This document shows, one piece after another, positions 36,325-49,785 of a stretch of 64,000 nucleotides of DNA. Location of the stretch: NCBI GenBank assembly GCA_010645155.1, contig CM021321.1:1171986-1235985 (forward strand). The letters are read 5' to 3'. Source of the DNA: Tigriopus japonicus. Taxonomy: Eukaryota; Arthropoda; Copepoda; Harpacticoida; Harpacticidae. A model generated the notes under the pieces. It searched no databases. It was not told where the DNA came from and worked only from the letters and a program-made list of their open reading frames with translations. A program made the translations under genes and the position numbers. The first letter of the stretch is position 1; every line of letters starts with the position of its first letter.

Positions 36325-36869
36325 TCACCGTCTTCCCTTTCCCTAAAATTTAAATAAACGGTTGAGATTCCATGACCTCTTGAATTATGACGGACAGCAA
36401 TATTTCTCATTATTTTTGGTTAGAGGTGTTCCAAAACTAGTCTTCTTTCTCCAAAACCGAGCAAAATTTGATTCTCGCCATTTATTATTTTTTCACAGCG
36501 GTTTAAAGGCAGATGTGGAACCGTGCAAAAAGAAAACGCCGGACATCAAGTTGACAATTGCTGTTCCAGGAATAATTTGTCACTTATCTGCCCTTATATT
36601 TACATCATTACTAATCCAAAAATATTCTAGGCACTTGTTGGGGCACACAGGTGGTTTGATTTCGCCCACGTTTACACGCATTGTCGTCATTTTTATGCTC
36701 AAAGTATGACTACGACACAACTTTCGTGTCAGGGTGTAGGCTGCTCCATTATTCATAAATGTTGTAAATCATAACGGGACAATGATCCAAGACATACCTA
36801 CTTGTTATTGCAAAAAATAAACGAACACAGGACTACTTTCCAAAAAGTGTTGAACAAAAGTGTTGATAT

Positions 36870-36965
36870 CAGGGGTCGGCAACAGCTTTTGGGTCAAGGC
36901 CCACCAAACTTGATTTGTGTAGTCATGGGCCCACCAAACAGATCTAGTAGGTTCATAGGCCAACA
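36870..36965. mobile_element. One end of an hAT-type MITE
   Basis: Begins CAGGGGTCGGCAAC and continues with GGCCCACCAAA motifs also present (reverse-complemented) in the MITE at 14277-14490, so the two are related. I could not find the second end, so it is probably truncated. Confidence 0.55.
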
Positions 36966-37681
36966 TATCTACGTCAATAACCACTATTCCTCGTAGTGCC
37001 ATCCTTGTCTACGTACATCAATGACCCCACAAGTACACTATATAAGTACACTAAATACCCACTATTTTGGAGTTACCCAATAGCACCTGTGCCCACATGT
37101 GGTTTATACTTTGTTTTCCGAAGGACGTAAAGGGGTATTTGATTTGATACTATCTTAAAAAGATTTTGTCCCAATCTGAGTGCTTAGATAAACTGAAACT
37201 GAATTGTAAAACAATTTTATTGAGCCGTGTCCTGATCATAAGTTTGGATTTAAGAAAATACAATGTTAATTCTAGAAATGCAATTTTAATAACTAATGTT
37301 TAAAAAGAATAATGAAAGTGACGAATTCCAAAGTTTTGATAAATTATGAATTCATACTAAAAACCTGGAATTTTCAGAGAGTAAAAGGAAAAAATACGGT
37401 TCCAAATTACTTCTAAGCTTCCTTTGATGAAAAATCATGTTTGAAATGCCCGCTCTTTTCAGCGCTTGAGAAAGCTAAGGAAACAGCAATATTTCGGCTG
37501 CAATCCTGCGGATGCATCAAAACTACTTAAAAAGTGAAATAACATTTGAACCATGTGATCAATTGCCATTTTGGCCCATGATTTAGGGTAAGTTCACCTT
37601 TCCGCGCATTTGCTACCCCATAGTTTTCGTTTCAAAGATCCGAATCGTCACTGAATTCGTGCTTTACCGATTTCAGGTATC

Positions 37682-40381
37682 ATGCCGACCTCATCAAGAG
37701 TTGGCGTAGCTGCCGCCAAAACGAAGAAGTCCTCCCTTCCAACCCCTCAAAGTTCTCCAGCTAAAACCAATATGTCCTCCAAGTCCTCTCAAGAATCACC
37801 TTCCAAATCCATCCAAGTATCTGCGGCAAAAGCCGCTTTCATTGGGGTGAAAGGATCTATTAGTCAAGACCTAGATTCACGGGAAGAGTTCGAGTGGGCT
37901 CTTCAAAATGCAGGTGATGCAAGTTATTTATGTGATCAATGGCATGGTTTCTTGACCATCCTTTCCACATCTTTCGATTTGTTTTGGCGCTTTAGGTTAT
38001 AATCCAACCCCGGAATTCATGAATCGATATTGGACCCCAAACACGCAAGGTATCTGTTTTCGGGAATTTGATCATATTCTCCAAATGGAGCCGCTTCCAC
38101 GAAAACTTGATCTTCTCAGCTACTTCAGGTGTATATTTGTGGATAACAGATACAGTTTCGTGCATTGAGATGAATATAATCTTGCTTCTCCGTCACGATT
38201 AGAATGTTTGATCCCGAAAATGAGGGACTAATTGCTCATGAACAGTTCCTGGTGGCCATGACAACGCGTGGAAAAAGATTGTCCACCGCTTCTTTGGCCA
38301 GTATTTTGGACAATCCGAACTGGAATCGGGACGGATCGTTGGATTATAAGGCCTTTGTCGCCGATGTCTTTGAGACGAGTGCCAAGTTGGCCGAGGTTTT
38401 GAAGAACAATGCAATCACTGAAGAGCAGAACCTTATTGTCAATTCCAATACCTACAAGGTAAATGAAAATATATTGAATTCGAACTTTGAACACTATTGG
38501 TCCAACTAAGGGCGACTCATAAAATAAAACTAAACACACGAAGACTTTAATGATATTAAAAAGCGGATTAGTCAGAAAGTTTTTTACATCATTAGGTATT
38601 TTATATTGTATTTTCAATTTTGATCTCGAATCGGATGAACCAAGAAGCACTTGAATCATGGAGTGGGAGGCTAGCAATGAGAATAATGATTTCCAGTAAG
38701 AACAATTCAATTACGTTCTTCTGCAAATGAGACCTAACATACCTTTGTTGACAAGAATACGTATTAACAACATCCCATTTCTCTTTTCGAAGGTCAAAAG
38801 GAAAGCATCGAGTCCGTCCCATAAAATTACTTGGAATTCGCAAGGAAAGGTCAAGGGAGCATTCTATTTTGAAGGCGAAAACATCATTGGGCATCAATAT
38901 AACCTCGTCGTCGAGAAAGATGGTCTTCACGAAGTTCTCATTCACGTATGTATAAATTTAGGTTTCCGTAAATGCTGTCTTTTTTTATTCATAGTTTTGA
39001 TTGTACTTATTTTAGCCCAATTGCAAACGGAACGTAGATTGTCAGGTTTTCATTTTTAAAGTGACTGATGAAAATGTTCAAGGCAGCCCAGAAAATAAGT
39101 ACAAATACATTGGATGTTCGCCTTTAGTCATTGTCAAGGGATTCATTTCTGGTGAAACGGTCGAGGCCCGACAATCATGGTACCTATCTCTTACTGTTAA
39201 CTAGTCTCTGATGTTTATATTTATCTGGACAATTTTAATTTCTAGGATGGGAGAGCTTCCCAAAGGCAGCTACTTAATTGTGCCTTTCACTACGGGCTGT
39301 AAACTGAAGAAGAGGCAAAGTCAACCCTCTTCGAATGTGGCCTTGGTTGAGCCCACGACCAAAGGCAAACTAAAGTTGACATCAGAATTTAAGGCTGTTC
39401 TCAGTGAAATATATCATCAGGTTGATTTGGATGGCAACGGAACCTTGTCTCGGACCGAATTCAATCTGTTCAATTGGAGAACCTCAGGAGAAGAAGTTCA
39501 AGTGAGTTCTAGAAAAATGCAAATTCATCGCTAAGAAAATATTTGCGCTCACGCAACCTCAATTAATTTTTTAGGATGAGGAATGGCAAGTTGTCGTGGA
39601 AAACTTTGACATGAAGGATGGGGAATTAACTTTGGAAGGTTTTTTGCAACTGCATCAAATGGAGGCAGAGGATAATGGAGGTAGAGCACGGCGACCTTGT
39701 TGCCTCAGTAAGGATTCATTCCATGTCCTATTTTTGTTCTCAGGGGATTCTGCAGAATTGTGGATTACGCTCAATGCAATGGGATATAATGTGGGCTTGG
39801 TGCAAGATGAGAGTGCCATATTTGAGGTAATCATTTCTTCTTGGGGGTTGCTTCAGTGTGTACTGTCTGACGAAGATTTACAATTGTTAATTTACATGTT
39901 AGATAACCATCAAATCTGAGCACAAGGCAAAAATGCAACTTCAAGTGAGCGGATTAAAATCTGGAGGCTCCATCCTCGATAAAGCTGTCATTCGCAACAT
40001 ATCGGAATCGTGCCCTAAACCAAAGAAAATTGACCGTTCTGAAGACATATTCTTGTTTCGACAGGTAAATAAATTCCCGGGGAATCAAAAGTTGTATTTT
40101 TGTTTTTCTTTCTCCGATATCAATCCTCTTTTAAACTCTTTTCTCCGTCTGTTTATCAGGATTCGAAGTTCTGCAGTTCCTTTGTGATTCAGAATAGGTC
40201 AAATCACGCCATCAAAATGCAAATGGACTTCAGTCAAAGTCGGAATGTCTTGATAAATCATCCTCATTTGAATTTCCGAGCCAGCCTCTCGGCTAAATCC
40301 ACCCTTATTGCGGCTCACTTGCTCCCCAAGGATGCGCATGCAGATTTCCAAGTTATCCTGCAAGAGGCTATCTTGAAATGA
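37682..40381 (+). CDS. EFCAB7: EF-hand protein similar to EFCAB7
   Basis: Ten exons in phase (37682-37913, 37996-38128, 38203-38458, 38793-38945, 39016-39179, 39246-39501, 39575-39680, 39744-39826, 39903-40064, 40160-40381) give 588 residues; human EFCAB7 is 629. Visible: a Ser/Lys-rich N-terminus, a first EF-hand pair (about 124-170; FDPENEGLIAHEQF and NRDGSLDYKAF), a middle beta-rich region, a second pair whose first loop is canonical (DLDGNGTLSRTEF, about 372-384) and whose second is degenerate (FDMKDGELTLEGF), then the family-like ELWITLNAMGYN segment and a C-terminal domain. In vertebrates EFCAB7 with IQCE anchors the EVC-EVC2 complex at the cilium for Hedgehog signalling. The first coding exon follows an acceptor directly, so an upstream untranslated exon is likely. 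Orthology rests on architecture and the last motif. Confidence 0.75.
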
Positions 40382-40402
40382 TGAGCTGAAAAATTTGGGT
40401 GC

Positions 40403-40408
40403 AATAAA
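40403..40408 (+). promoter_or_regulatory. Polyadenylation signal of the EFCAB7-like gene
   Basis: AATAAA 22 bases after the stop codon. Confidence 0.65.
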
Positions 40409-41635
40409 GAATCTAGTTTTGTGATGAAACTACGTTCATTCCCGTTATCAATGGTTAAAAGTCTCATGACCAAATCTACCTTCAAGAGCGTTCAATTGGA
40501 GGTGAAACATCACTATTGTAGTTGCCTCATTAGATCGCTTAATTCGACCCCATCAATCACGGACCGGGAATATGTCAAGTGTCATTTTCCAACTCATTTT
40601 GCAAATATGTCAATGATGAGCACTGTTCCAATATTGGCACCACTGAAGAAGCCTTTGGCAAGTAAGATATACCATACGAGGGATCTCTCCAGACGCCCGT
40701 CGTCCACGTGCTGTGAGAGAAATCAGCTGCTTTTTCGCCCAAGTTCCGCAAAAGTGAGTCTAGGAACACGAGAAAGCGAACCCAACATTCAATGGGAACA
40801 AGGATCACCCACAGGGTTCCTGGCTTTCATTCATCTCTCATGGCTGTACTAAGCACAATTATACTAAATTAGCGTGTTTGCCCATCTCGAGTTCGTTCAA
40901 GTGGTGCTTGTGCATGTATTTCAAGGACAAGTATCGACATGTACAGCTAAGCCTTTTTAATTGGGAACTTGGGTGACCCTGTGGCAAATGATCGTAGTGG
41001 GAGAAACCAGGGCGAGTCCCGCGAATCCCGCTCGTTATGTACGTGCGCAATGAACGAGCGATAAGGAACGAGGGGAAAGAAGAGGAGAAAGCACCCTTGG
41101 ATATTTCGAGCCGAGGGATCCCATTCGACCAGTAACGTCCACAGGAAACACAAGATCCCGTTTGAAGAAGAGGCCGAAGAAGAAGAAGAGGAAGAAGTAG
41201 TAGGCGGCGACCACTCAGCAGAACAAGAAGCCTTGAAAGTTGTTCAACTTTCTTGACTAGATCTACAATATAAAAGCGACGTACGAGCTGCGATCCCGTG
41301 AGCGCGGCGAGATTTTGTGTTCCTTCGTCCCGGGCGGGCTTGTTGTGTTCCTCAGTGCCAACGAATTGGGGCTCTTTTTGTCTCTTTTCAAGTCGTGGGA
41401 CAGAGACTAGTTGTGGTGGTGGAACATAGACCATCCACGCCTTTTGACCCCCTTAATTGGACGGGATTTGAGGGGTTCACCCAAATCAAACTCCATCAAC
41501 GGAGAGATAGATAGTATCAAATGTGAATGGAACGAGAAATCAAACTCAGGAGATGTTTGGTCCCTCATATCTGATTGTGCCTTGTTTACTTGTTGGTGCT
41601 AGTTGTTGAAGTAATTGTTGTTGGTTTTGACAATC
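40409..41635. other. Intergenic region and presumed JIP1 promoter / 5' untranslated region
   Basis: Frames on both strands are open for up to 191 codons but have no family signature and read through a GAA-rich purine tract (about 41163-41200). I take this as regulatory and untranslated sequence of the downstream JIP1 gene. Confidence 0.45.
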
Positions 41636-44600
41636 ATGGGAGATCGTGAGTTCGAAGAGCTGGTCAGCTCAGCTCATCACCGTTATGAGACTCGACCAAT
41701 ACCATCGCATTTGAATACTTCACCCAGAAACTATCAGTAAGTGGGCCAATCTGTCTAAGTTTGTCTTGTAAACGACCATAAGAGAAAAAAGTTTCGCTTT
41801 ATGGCCTAACAATTGTTTGTCCGATGTTTGTTTGTACTTAGAGTAAATTTATGTTCAATGCCTTGGAACTGCGAGCACAATTGAGACTAAGTTTTCAATG
41901 CAATTTTGAGGGCAGCGGCACATTTGCAGTGAATTAAGTAATGGAGCAATGAGGAAGAAAGCAGAAGTCGAGAAATGTGGGTGAGCTCTCGGAATTCCCA
42001 AATTCAGTTGCTTAGAACATTCCTCATTTTCCAACATAACCTACTCCTCTCACCATTGTGCGACCAAATAATCTTTGGGTGAAAATTCCAGAAAGCTGAC
42101 CTCACTAGAACCTCGACGAAGTTTTGAGAAAGAGAAAAGAGTGTTCCTTCATAATGTCACATGATTTATTTTTGCTTTTGGAGCTACTTACAGTAAATTG
42201 AACTCCCGTGTGAAACAAAAGAATCTTCCGTAACCATCATTGGATTAACATTTTTTTGATGTTTGGTCGGCCGACAAATTAGGTTTGGCAGATTTGGAAA
42301 GTTCCTCTAGATCATTTTAGGTTTATGTTGGTAACCTTTTGTTCACGAGAACAACCTGGAAAGATTAATTATTTTCAAGCCTTGATTAAACCTTTGAGGG
42401 CCGAAGGAGGCTTTTCTTCATGAGTTGGCCGAAGTACACGTAGGCGTGTGCCATCGATAAGAATCAAACATATGAAGGCGAACAAACACTCTTGAAAAGG
42501 ACCTTATACTCTGTACACGCTGACTCGATTTTGGCCTTTTCCAAGATCAGTTAATATTCGATTATGGTTAGCTGAACACTATAAATTTTGTGTGCGTCTT
42601 CGTCTCGTCGAGCTTAGCACATGCAATCAAAGCTGTAACTACTCAATCTTCTCCGTTATCGCCTCTTCCAGACTTGTGCATGCAATCACTCCATTAGAAG
42701 AGAACAAAAGTTTCTTGGAAAAGGTCCAATTGGGCGAGGTGTTGTGTGGCATTCCCGAGGAGGACCGCCTCTATCCCTCCTTTACTAATCATAACCCGCC
42801 TCCTGCTTCCACCTACTCGCAACTCCAACATAGCATGGAAACCCGGTTCCAAAATCTACCTCCGCGTCACATCTGGAGCAGTTCCGAAGATGAAGAGGAT
42901 GAGGAAGACGACGAATTAGAAGAATGGTGAGAACTCATTTCTTTTGAATCCAGGCCTTTCTTACTTTTAACCGCAAAACTTCCGAAAGCGTACCAACCGC
43001 ATGTAATGGTGTCCAATTTAAGCTGATACGTATTAATGCTTCCTTCATTTTCTTCGTTTGCGGCCCCTTTAGTGTGCTTGAAGCCTGTCGAAAACCCACA
43101 ATTCGATGGTCGGATCGGTGTTCCACTCAGGAGCTCAAAACCACCAAGATTGGCAGCTCGTATTCTGAGACCCAATCTAACAGTGGTTCGGCGAAAACAA
43201 CGAATGCTGCAACACCAGCTTGGAGCAACAACATCGTAATCAACAACAACAACATCAATGACGACAACAATAGCCACAACAATGTTCCAAGGAACCACGG
43301 CAATGCGCATACTAATGCGAGCAACTCGAAGAAACCTGTTTCAAATTCAATCAGACCACAAGGCCAAGACTTATCGTGCAACGAGACCTTCCAAAGGTCA
43401 CGACGACGAAGGCAATTACCTGAAATCCCTAAAGACAAGAAACGTAAGTGTGGCCGTGTTGCATTGACGATTTGAAGCTCACATCAGGTGCTGCAATTAG
43501 TACTCGTGAAGGCACGACCTATCCAATATTCGGTGTTACCCTCCTTCAACATTGTTGTGATGAAATAGTTGCCAGAGCATGCTCAAATGCGATCCTTGGC
43601 AAAAGCCTAGATCGTTGGATTCTTTAGAAATGGAAACGAGTCATAAATGCCAAACACTCATTAGTCTAAATAGAGTACGACTACTTTCCTCTCTCTTCTT
43701 TGCCTCCAAAAGAGTGCACCAGATGATTATTCGACTGAGTATGAGCTACTCAGTATTGGCTCTCATCCCAGAGGCAACAACCATATGCGACCCCTTTCCA
43801 ATTAAGTGCCCTTCTCGGAATGAGATGGAACCGAGATGAACGCACATACATGTATTAACAAAATGTCATTCATGGAACTAAACTCTTAATGGGTTTTAAC
43901 TTGAATTCATTTTGGCCGTTTATTTTCTTAGAACTGTTCAGAATTGTTCCAAAAAACGACTTTCCAGATGCTAAAGCAGGGTCTCGTAGAATTCTAGAAT
44001 ATCTTGTTTCAGCCTTGGAACAAGCGAATGGTATGTCGTTATTGGAAGAGATCCGAGAGGCTTCGTGCTCCACTAAAAGCAATAGCCAACAACACCAACG
44101 CCATCATCTACAACAACAACACCAAACTGATCCTCAACCCAATTTCAACAAACAGACTTCCAGGTCAACTCCAAATCTGGATGCTCAGGCTTTACCACAA
44201 CTAAGGCATTGCTCGTCCCCAAATTCGTTTGCCTATCAAAAAGTTTCCACTCCGGGCAAATTGTTCAACCCAGTGTTGGCCAACTTCATTCGAGGTAGGT
44301 TTCTTTTTTTCAATCGAATTTCTTGCATCGATGCGGTTTTGAGAGGGCTCTGTTGAAAATATTCGTCATTATGAGTGTTTATTGAGGTTAAATGATTCAA
44401 GGAGTTATCAAAGAATTAACAACGTTTGAAGTAGGCCTTCAGAAGACAATTACAATCCCAGCCTTGAAGTAAGTATTTAGGTCTTTGGAGAAGAGAACAG
44501 AAAGTAGCCACGCCTGAAAGGCTCCTCTAGGGCCTCAAAGTTTGTTTCAAGGCTCGGGAGAAACACTTACTGAGGGATATTGAAGAACTTCGAGTTTCTT

Positions 44601-47600
44601 TTGTGGAACTTGTGAAACTTGTGAACCTCGCAAAAAATCGCCTCTACCTTTAAGGAAGCCCCAGGGAACCCGACAAGGATGCATCTTGGTAATTTCAATA
44701 ACAAAATTGCTTGTGAAAACGACATGAAAGCCGAAATTTATGCATTACCTCATGACTTAGAATTCCTAAAGGCTGCATGCATTGTCTGATCTTAGGCTTT
44801 TGATTTTTACCTCCTAATCAAATTTCTAAGAAAAGCAAAATAAGATTGAGGTTTGAAGTCGCACTATTTGATATTACATTTGTAATCCACTCGCCATGTT
44901 TCCCACATTGGGCTCAACCTTTTTATAAAAAACAGTTTCAAGGTGTGTTATGAAAAATGCGCAATGTAATGACACGATTACGATTTCTTTAGGAAATTGC
45001 GTGGTAATGTGTTGCTTGAAAATCCTTTTCGATAACCTTCACAGCGGTTTCCTTCCAGGCGATGATGATGTCGGGGTTTTGGATAGCGGTGAAGATGGGC
45101 CTGCTTATGATTCCGGAAACTCCACTAGTCATTCACCTGATGAGCACCAACTCATCCAGAGATCCTTGTTGTTGAATAACAGCTTCACTACAACTTTGGA
45201 AGGTAAGAAAGAGAAGGGCCTTTGTCAGAGTTTCCATTCCCAAGACCTGAATTCAGTTCAAGACAAGAGGCTGACATTGGAATTCACATTCTAATGCGGG
45301 CTTGTGTGTGGTTTCTCTCCTCCTCCTCCTTTGTCTATTTTTGCAGTTATCAGAGAGGCTTTTGTCAAAGCGAGATTGCCTTTGAAACTATCGGTTTTTG
45401 ACTCATATTTTTAATTTGTCGATTCTTCCCACATTCGCCCAGTACCATCAGGGTTGTTCTCCTTCAATTCTCAAGATTGGAGAGAATGTATACTATTCCT
45501 AGCACCACCAACAGTACATACTGAAGGTCTAACAAATCTTGAGTCGTTGCTAACGGATTGCAGTAAAATATCCCTGCCAATGCAATCAGTGTAAAACAGA
45601 GCTAGCAACAACGTACACCGCCCACATAACAGTAAGGACCTTACTACGAGGCTCTTTCGTGTCGTATAGCCTGCATCCAGGAATACTCGAGCTCTCTCTC
45701 TCTCTGACTCTTCCAATACTCGGTCCTTTTACGTTTGTTTACTCCCTACAAAATAGGTCTGTTGATTCAGATTTTCTTGACTTGGCCAAGATTAATGGTT
45801 GGCAGAGTGGTTGGTGTTGGTGCTCAGTTTGTTTGTGGCTGGAAGCATTCTGGATCGTCTGCGTTGTGTTTACACACTAGAACCAGGTTCCTGCCTCTCG
45901 GGACACAAAAGATAAATGAAAACAATGCCTGTCAGAGCGGTGGTGATCCCAACTTTTGATCCTCCCTCTGGATATCAATGCCTAGGAAGGTTAACTGAGT
46001 GTTGTGTGCATCTCTTTTTCTGTGATATACTGGTTTTAAAGTGGTGTTCGTAAGGAGGGGGCGGTAACCAATTTACAACTTTCGACCTCACCTCATTATT
46101 CTTTGCTCAAGATCGTGACAGGGCGTTCCTCAAGTTTGGTTCAAAGAGGCTCGTCAAAGCATAATTTGGGCATGGAACTGGGCGCGTTCCCCCAAATGAG
46201 TTGACGAAAATCGATGGCGGATGAACCATGAGCAAGCAAAAAACATATGTTCCTTGAGGGGAAATGCATTTTCAAACAACTTGTTCCTGTAGGAACTCGT
46301 TAAAAACATTTATTTGCGACGCTTGGCAACCCAAAACTCCATAAAAAGAAACTCAACAAGGAACTGAGAGCTCAGGTAGCATCTAATGTTGGCGCATAAA
46401 AGGCCAAGGCTGATCAAAAACACAATTTTGACTTGCCCTTTTGATGGCTAGCGGCTACAGTGGGTTGATGGGTTTTTAGTCCTTGCGTTGGCTGGGTTTT
46501 CCGCTGTCCACAAAAGGATTCAAGATATTTCCCTGGAGAAACTGACGTAGGCGCCTTTTTGGTTCCCTTTGGTTGGGAACACTTTCTCATGATGGAAAAA
46601 TGGTTGGTCTTCTTGGAATTGTTTCTCCTTTTTTTTCAAGGTCTTTGGTTGCATGACCATGGTCCATTTAACGTTCCAAGCCATTATTTATGCGAGAAGA
46701 GTGTCAACAGCGGCACTATCTTGTAAATCTCTAAGCTCCCTTGAGCTCTTTGGTTGTCAAAATGGCACTAAATATACCTGAAGAAATATGAAAACCCCCC
46801 ACATTCAAAGCATTTCCTCGTCCTCACCTCAAAATGAATTTAGAAGAACTTCCATGTACGCAAAAATAACTGAAAGTTAAAGAAGGTATCAACAATGTTC
46901 CAAAATTTGCAAACGAAGTAAAGTAATACTTTAGAGTCTGATTTTACCGCAAAGTGTCCAAACCTGTCAGTAAGTTTCCATGTGTGGTTGGTTAGTAAAG
47001 ATAAATCCAGTAAATCACGTTTGTCTGTTTTATGTTAAGGCTTTTAACCTAACCGTCCAAGCAGAACCTTTCCATTTTCATGAAGAAAGAGAAAGAGAGA
47101 AAGTCAGTCACTTCCAAGTAAGAAATGTCCACCCTATAGACAGCATGGTGTGCCATTGAATGAGCTCACTTTGTCTCTTGGGCCGTAAAGAGTGCAGGGG
47201 AAATGCAAATGAAGTCAACGTCTTACTTCTCCTCTCTGAGACTTGGAGTAGACACGGCTAACTTTGGCATTCAAGACTTGCTTTTTATGATCATCTTTAG
47301 GCTTGTTTCTTTTCTCGTCCAATGCATGCAAGACGGTATTCACAAGGATTGCCAGCCATTCATTGTATTCTCAGATGAGGGCAAAAACGTTGGTTGTCCA
47401 ATATTACCTGTCCTTTTCTTTGCTTTTCGTGACTCCCGACATCTTGTTCCAGTAGATACCGACTACGATCCAGCCTCGCTGACTTCTCCCCAATGTGATG
47501 GTTACGAAATGGGAGGGCGCCAGCTTCCTCGGGTTCCAATCCAATTTCTCCCAACTCGAAGGGCTACTCCGCTTTTTATCCTTCCGAAGAAATTGGAACT

Positions 47601-49373
47601 TCTCGATCCCACACATCGAGGGCTTCATCGTTTCATTCCTCGACACTACGATGAAGTTGAAATCGATATTGGGGATCCTGTCTATGTCCAAAAAGAGGCT
47701 GAGGATTTATGGTGTGAGGGTAAGTTATTGTTTGCACTCCTATGGGTGGGCATGGTCATTATGAAATTTACAATTCCACGCCGAACAACATTTGCCATTG
47801 TTCCAAAGAAGACTCATTCCAATTTTGACATTTGGAAACACTTGGCCTAGAACCTGCTTCCGAAAGTCACACGGCATTTTTGGCTGAACGGCCCATTTCT
47901 ATTATTTTAGACGGAGGCAGATATTGGAAAACCAATCAATAGCACGTTCACTTGACAATGTACAGAATGCTTTTACCAATGCAATGGCAATGACCATCTA
48001 GCTTATTATCAGCCTTATTGACTGATAAACCATATCATTAAAAAGCCCAACCGTGTTAGTGCAATGGGCCGGTAATTGGGGAAGATCCTTTGAACGGCCA
48101 CTTAACCCCAAGCTTTCAAGCATGGCAAATAGTCATAAAAAAGTGCAGATTAAGTTGATTAACCCTTGACAAATGGGCCTGAAGGACAGCTGGGAGTTTT
48201 TGCGAAAGTGCACTTCACAACTCACACGTGATGTCGGGAAATGCATTTGCATTTTGTTGCAGGTGCCAATCTCCGCACCGGGAAAATCGGTATCTTTCCA
48301 TTGGCTCATGTTGTGGACGTGGAGTACAATGATTTCGATCCTAATGGCGTGAGCAGCGAACGGAAAGAGCGTTATCTCTTGGAATACATCGGATCTGTGG
48401 AGAGCCATTTGTATAAGGGCAATGCAGTGCTCTGTCAAGCCGTGAAGAAGATCGTGGGTGCTAAGATGGCTCCAAAGAGGCATGCTTGTGTCATTGAGAT
48501 CTCAGACAAGGGAATCAAGATGATCGATAAGTCTCGACTCAACGTGAGTGACCCTGGGTGGAATGACAGACTGATTGATGGCCAAATTAGCCTTGATGGA
48601 CCGAGCTTGAGTAATAGGGAACATGTGTGGAGCTAAAGAGTATTGGAACTTTTGACTTTTCTGCTCCTTGAAGCGAACAACCTTAATGAAGAGAAAGACG
48701 AACGGGCCTTTTGTGTCTTAATGAGTAAAAACTTTCAAGAGCGTGTCTACCAAAGACTGGAAAAGTTTGGACAACTATTTCAACTGCTCCGACAAGAGCT
48801 AGTACTAGATTGTTTATGCAGTAGAAAGTAAAATCCCTTGCTTGTATTTTTATTTTCTAGCTTTCCCGACATCCCAATCAAGACTACTTCTATAGCTTAA
48901 AGAACGTGACCTTCTGTGGCTTCCACCCTTCCAATAGCCAATATTTCGGCTTTGTCACCAAACACCCGAAACTTCCAAAATACGCTTGTCACGTGTTCGT
49001 TGGAGAGGGATCCACTCAACACGTGGCTGAAGCCTGTGGGTAAGAGATCTCGAGTTATTGAAAAATTCATCGTTGTCTCACGAGCATTGTTTTTCCTTCT
49101 TCCATTCAATAATGGATAACCATGTTCAGAAATAATGTCCATCGATATGCTCAAATGCGTCTCAAGCCGAGAATTCAGACACAGGCAAATTCTACGATCG
49201 TTCTCTTTCTCTCTCTTTGTATTATTTCTTGACGGATTTCTCTGGGAAATGTAGAACGGGTTCTATAGCCAGTTTCCACATTACCTCTTTTGTCTTTTAG
49301 GCGGGCTTTTAACCGATTCTATCAAAAATTCATCGAAACGGCCTATCCTGTGGAGGATATCTACTTGGAGTGA
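41636..49373 (+). CDS. Aplip1: JNK-interacting protein 1 / Aplip1-type scaffold
   Basis: Nine exons in phase (41636-41736, 42672-42926, 43073-43443, 43968-44294, 45059-45202, 47375-47719, 48263-48543, 48861-49039, 49301-49373) give about 691 residues, close to human JIP1 (711). JIP1 assembles JNK-pathway kinases and links cargo such as APP to kinesin-1. N-terminus MGDREFEELV resembles arthropod Aplip1; then an acidic run, Asn- and Gln/His-rich low-complexity exons with a basic RRRRQLPEIPKDKK motif, an SH3 domain (about 481-540; HRFIPRHYDEVEI), a PTB domain (about 550-685; YLLEYIGSVE, FCGFHPSN, YFGFVTKHP), and the C-terminal YPVEDIYLE that binds kinesin light chain. No canonical JNK-docking RPxRPTTLxLF motif is seen. 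The acceptor at 47375 is the least certain join. Confidence 0.88.
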
Positions 49374-49785
49374 AGTCTTCACGGAGATGAAAGGCTCTTG
49401 GCTACCATTCCCATATCGAGCAGTGCCCGTTTCTCTGTTTCCATCGAATCCATTAGGAATGTTTTTCTTGGAGGCCAAAAGAAAATATACCCTCAATCAT
49501 GAGCATCCACGCCTTTAACGATGCCAACCAAGATGTCTCCCAATCTTAATGCTCGCTACTTGTTGATCATCATGAGTTAATGATTCATGATACGTGATGA
49601 TATATATATATATTTCTCAGCTGTCTAATACACGACAAACAACGCAGTCAAACACTACTTGTTTTACGTACACACTTCCGAGAATAGAGTCAAGGGCAAT
49701 GAGCTCATGCAGGAAACGGTAGTTATCTCAAATACGTTCTGCAAATTTTGATTTGATTTTGTTAGAGTTTGTTGTTGGATACATC

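Noticed and set aside
40421..40852. 143-codon open frame downstream of the EFCAB7-like stop
   Set aside because: It follows a polyadenylation signal, has no motif, and fits no exon phase of either neighbour.
40859..41434. 191-codon minus-strand open frame upstream of JIP1
   Set aside because: It runs through a purine-rich tract that becomes Leu/Arg repeats in translation; no family signature.
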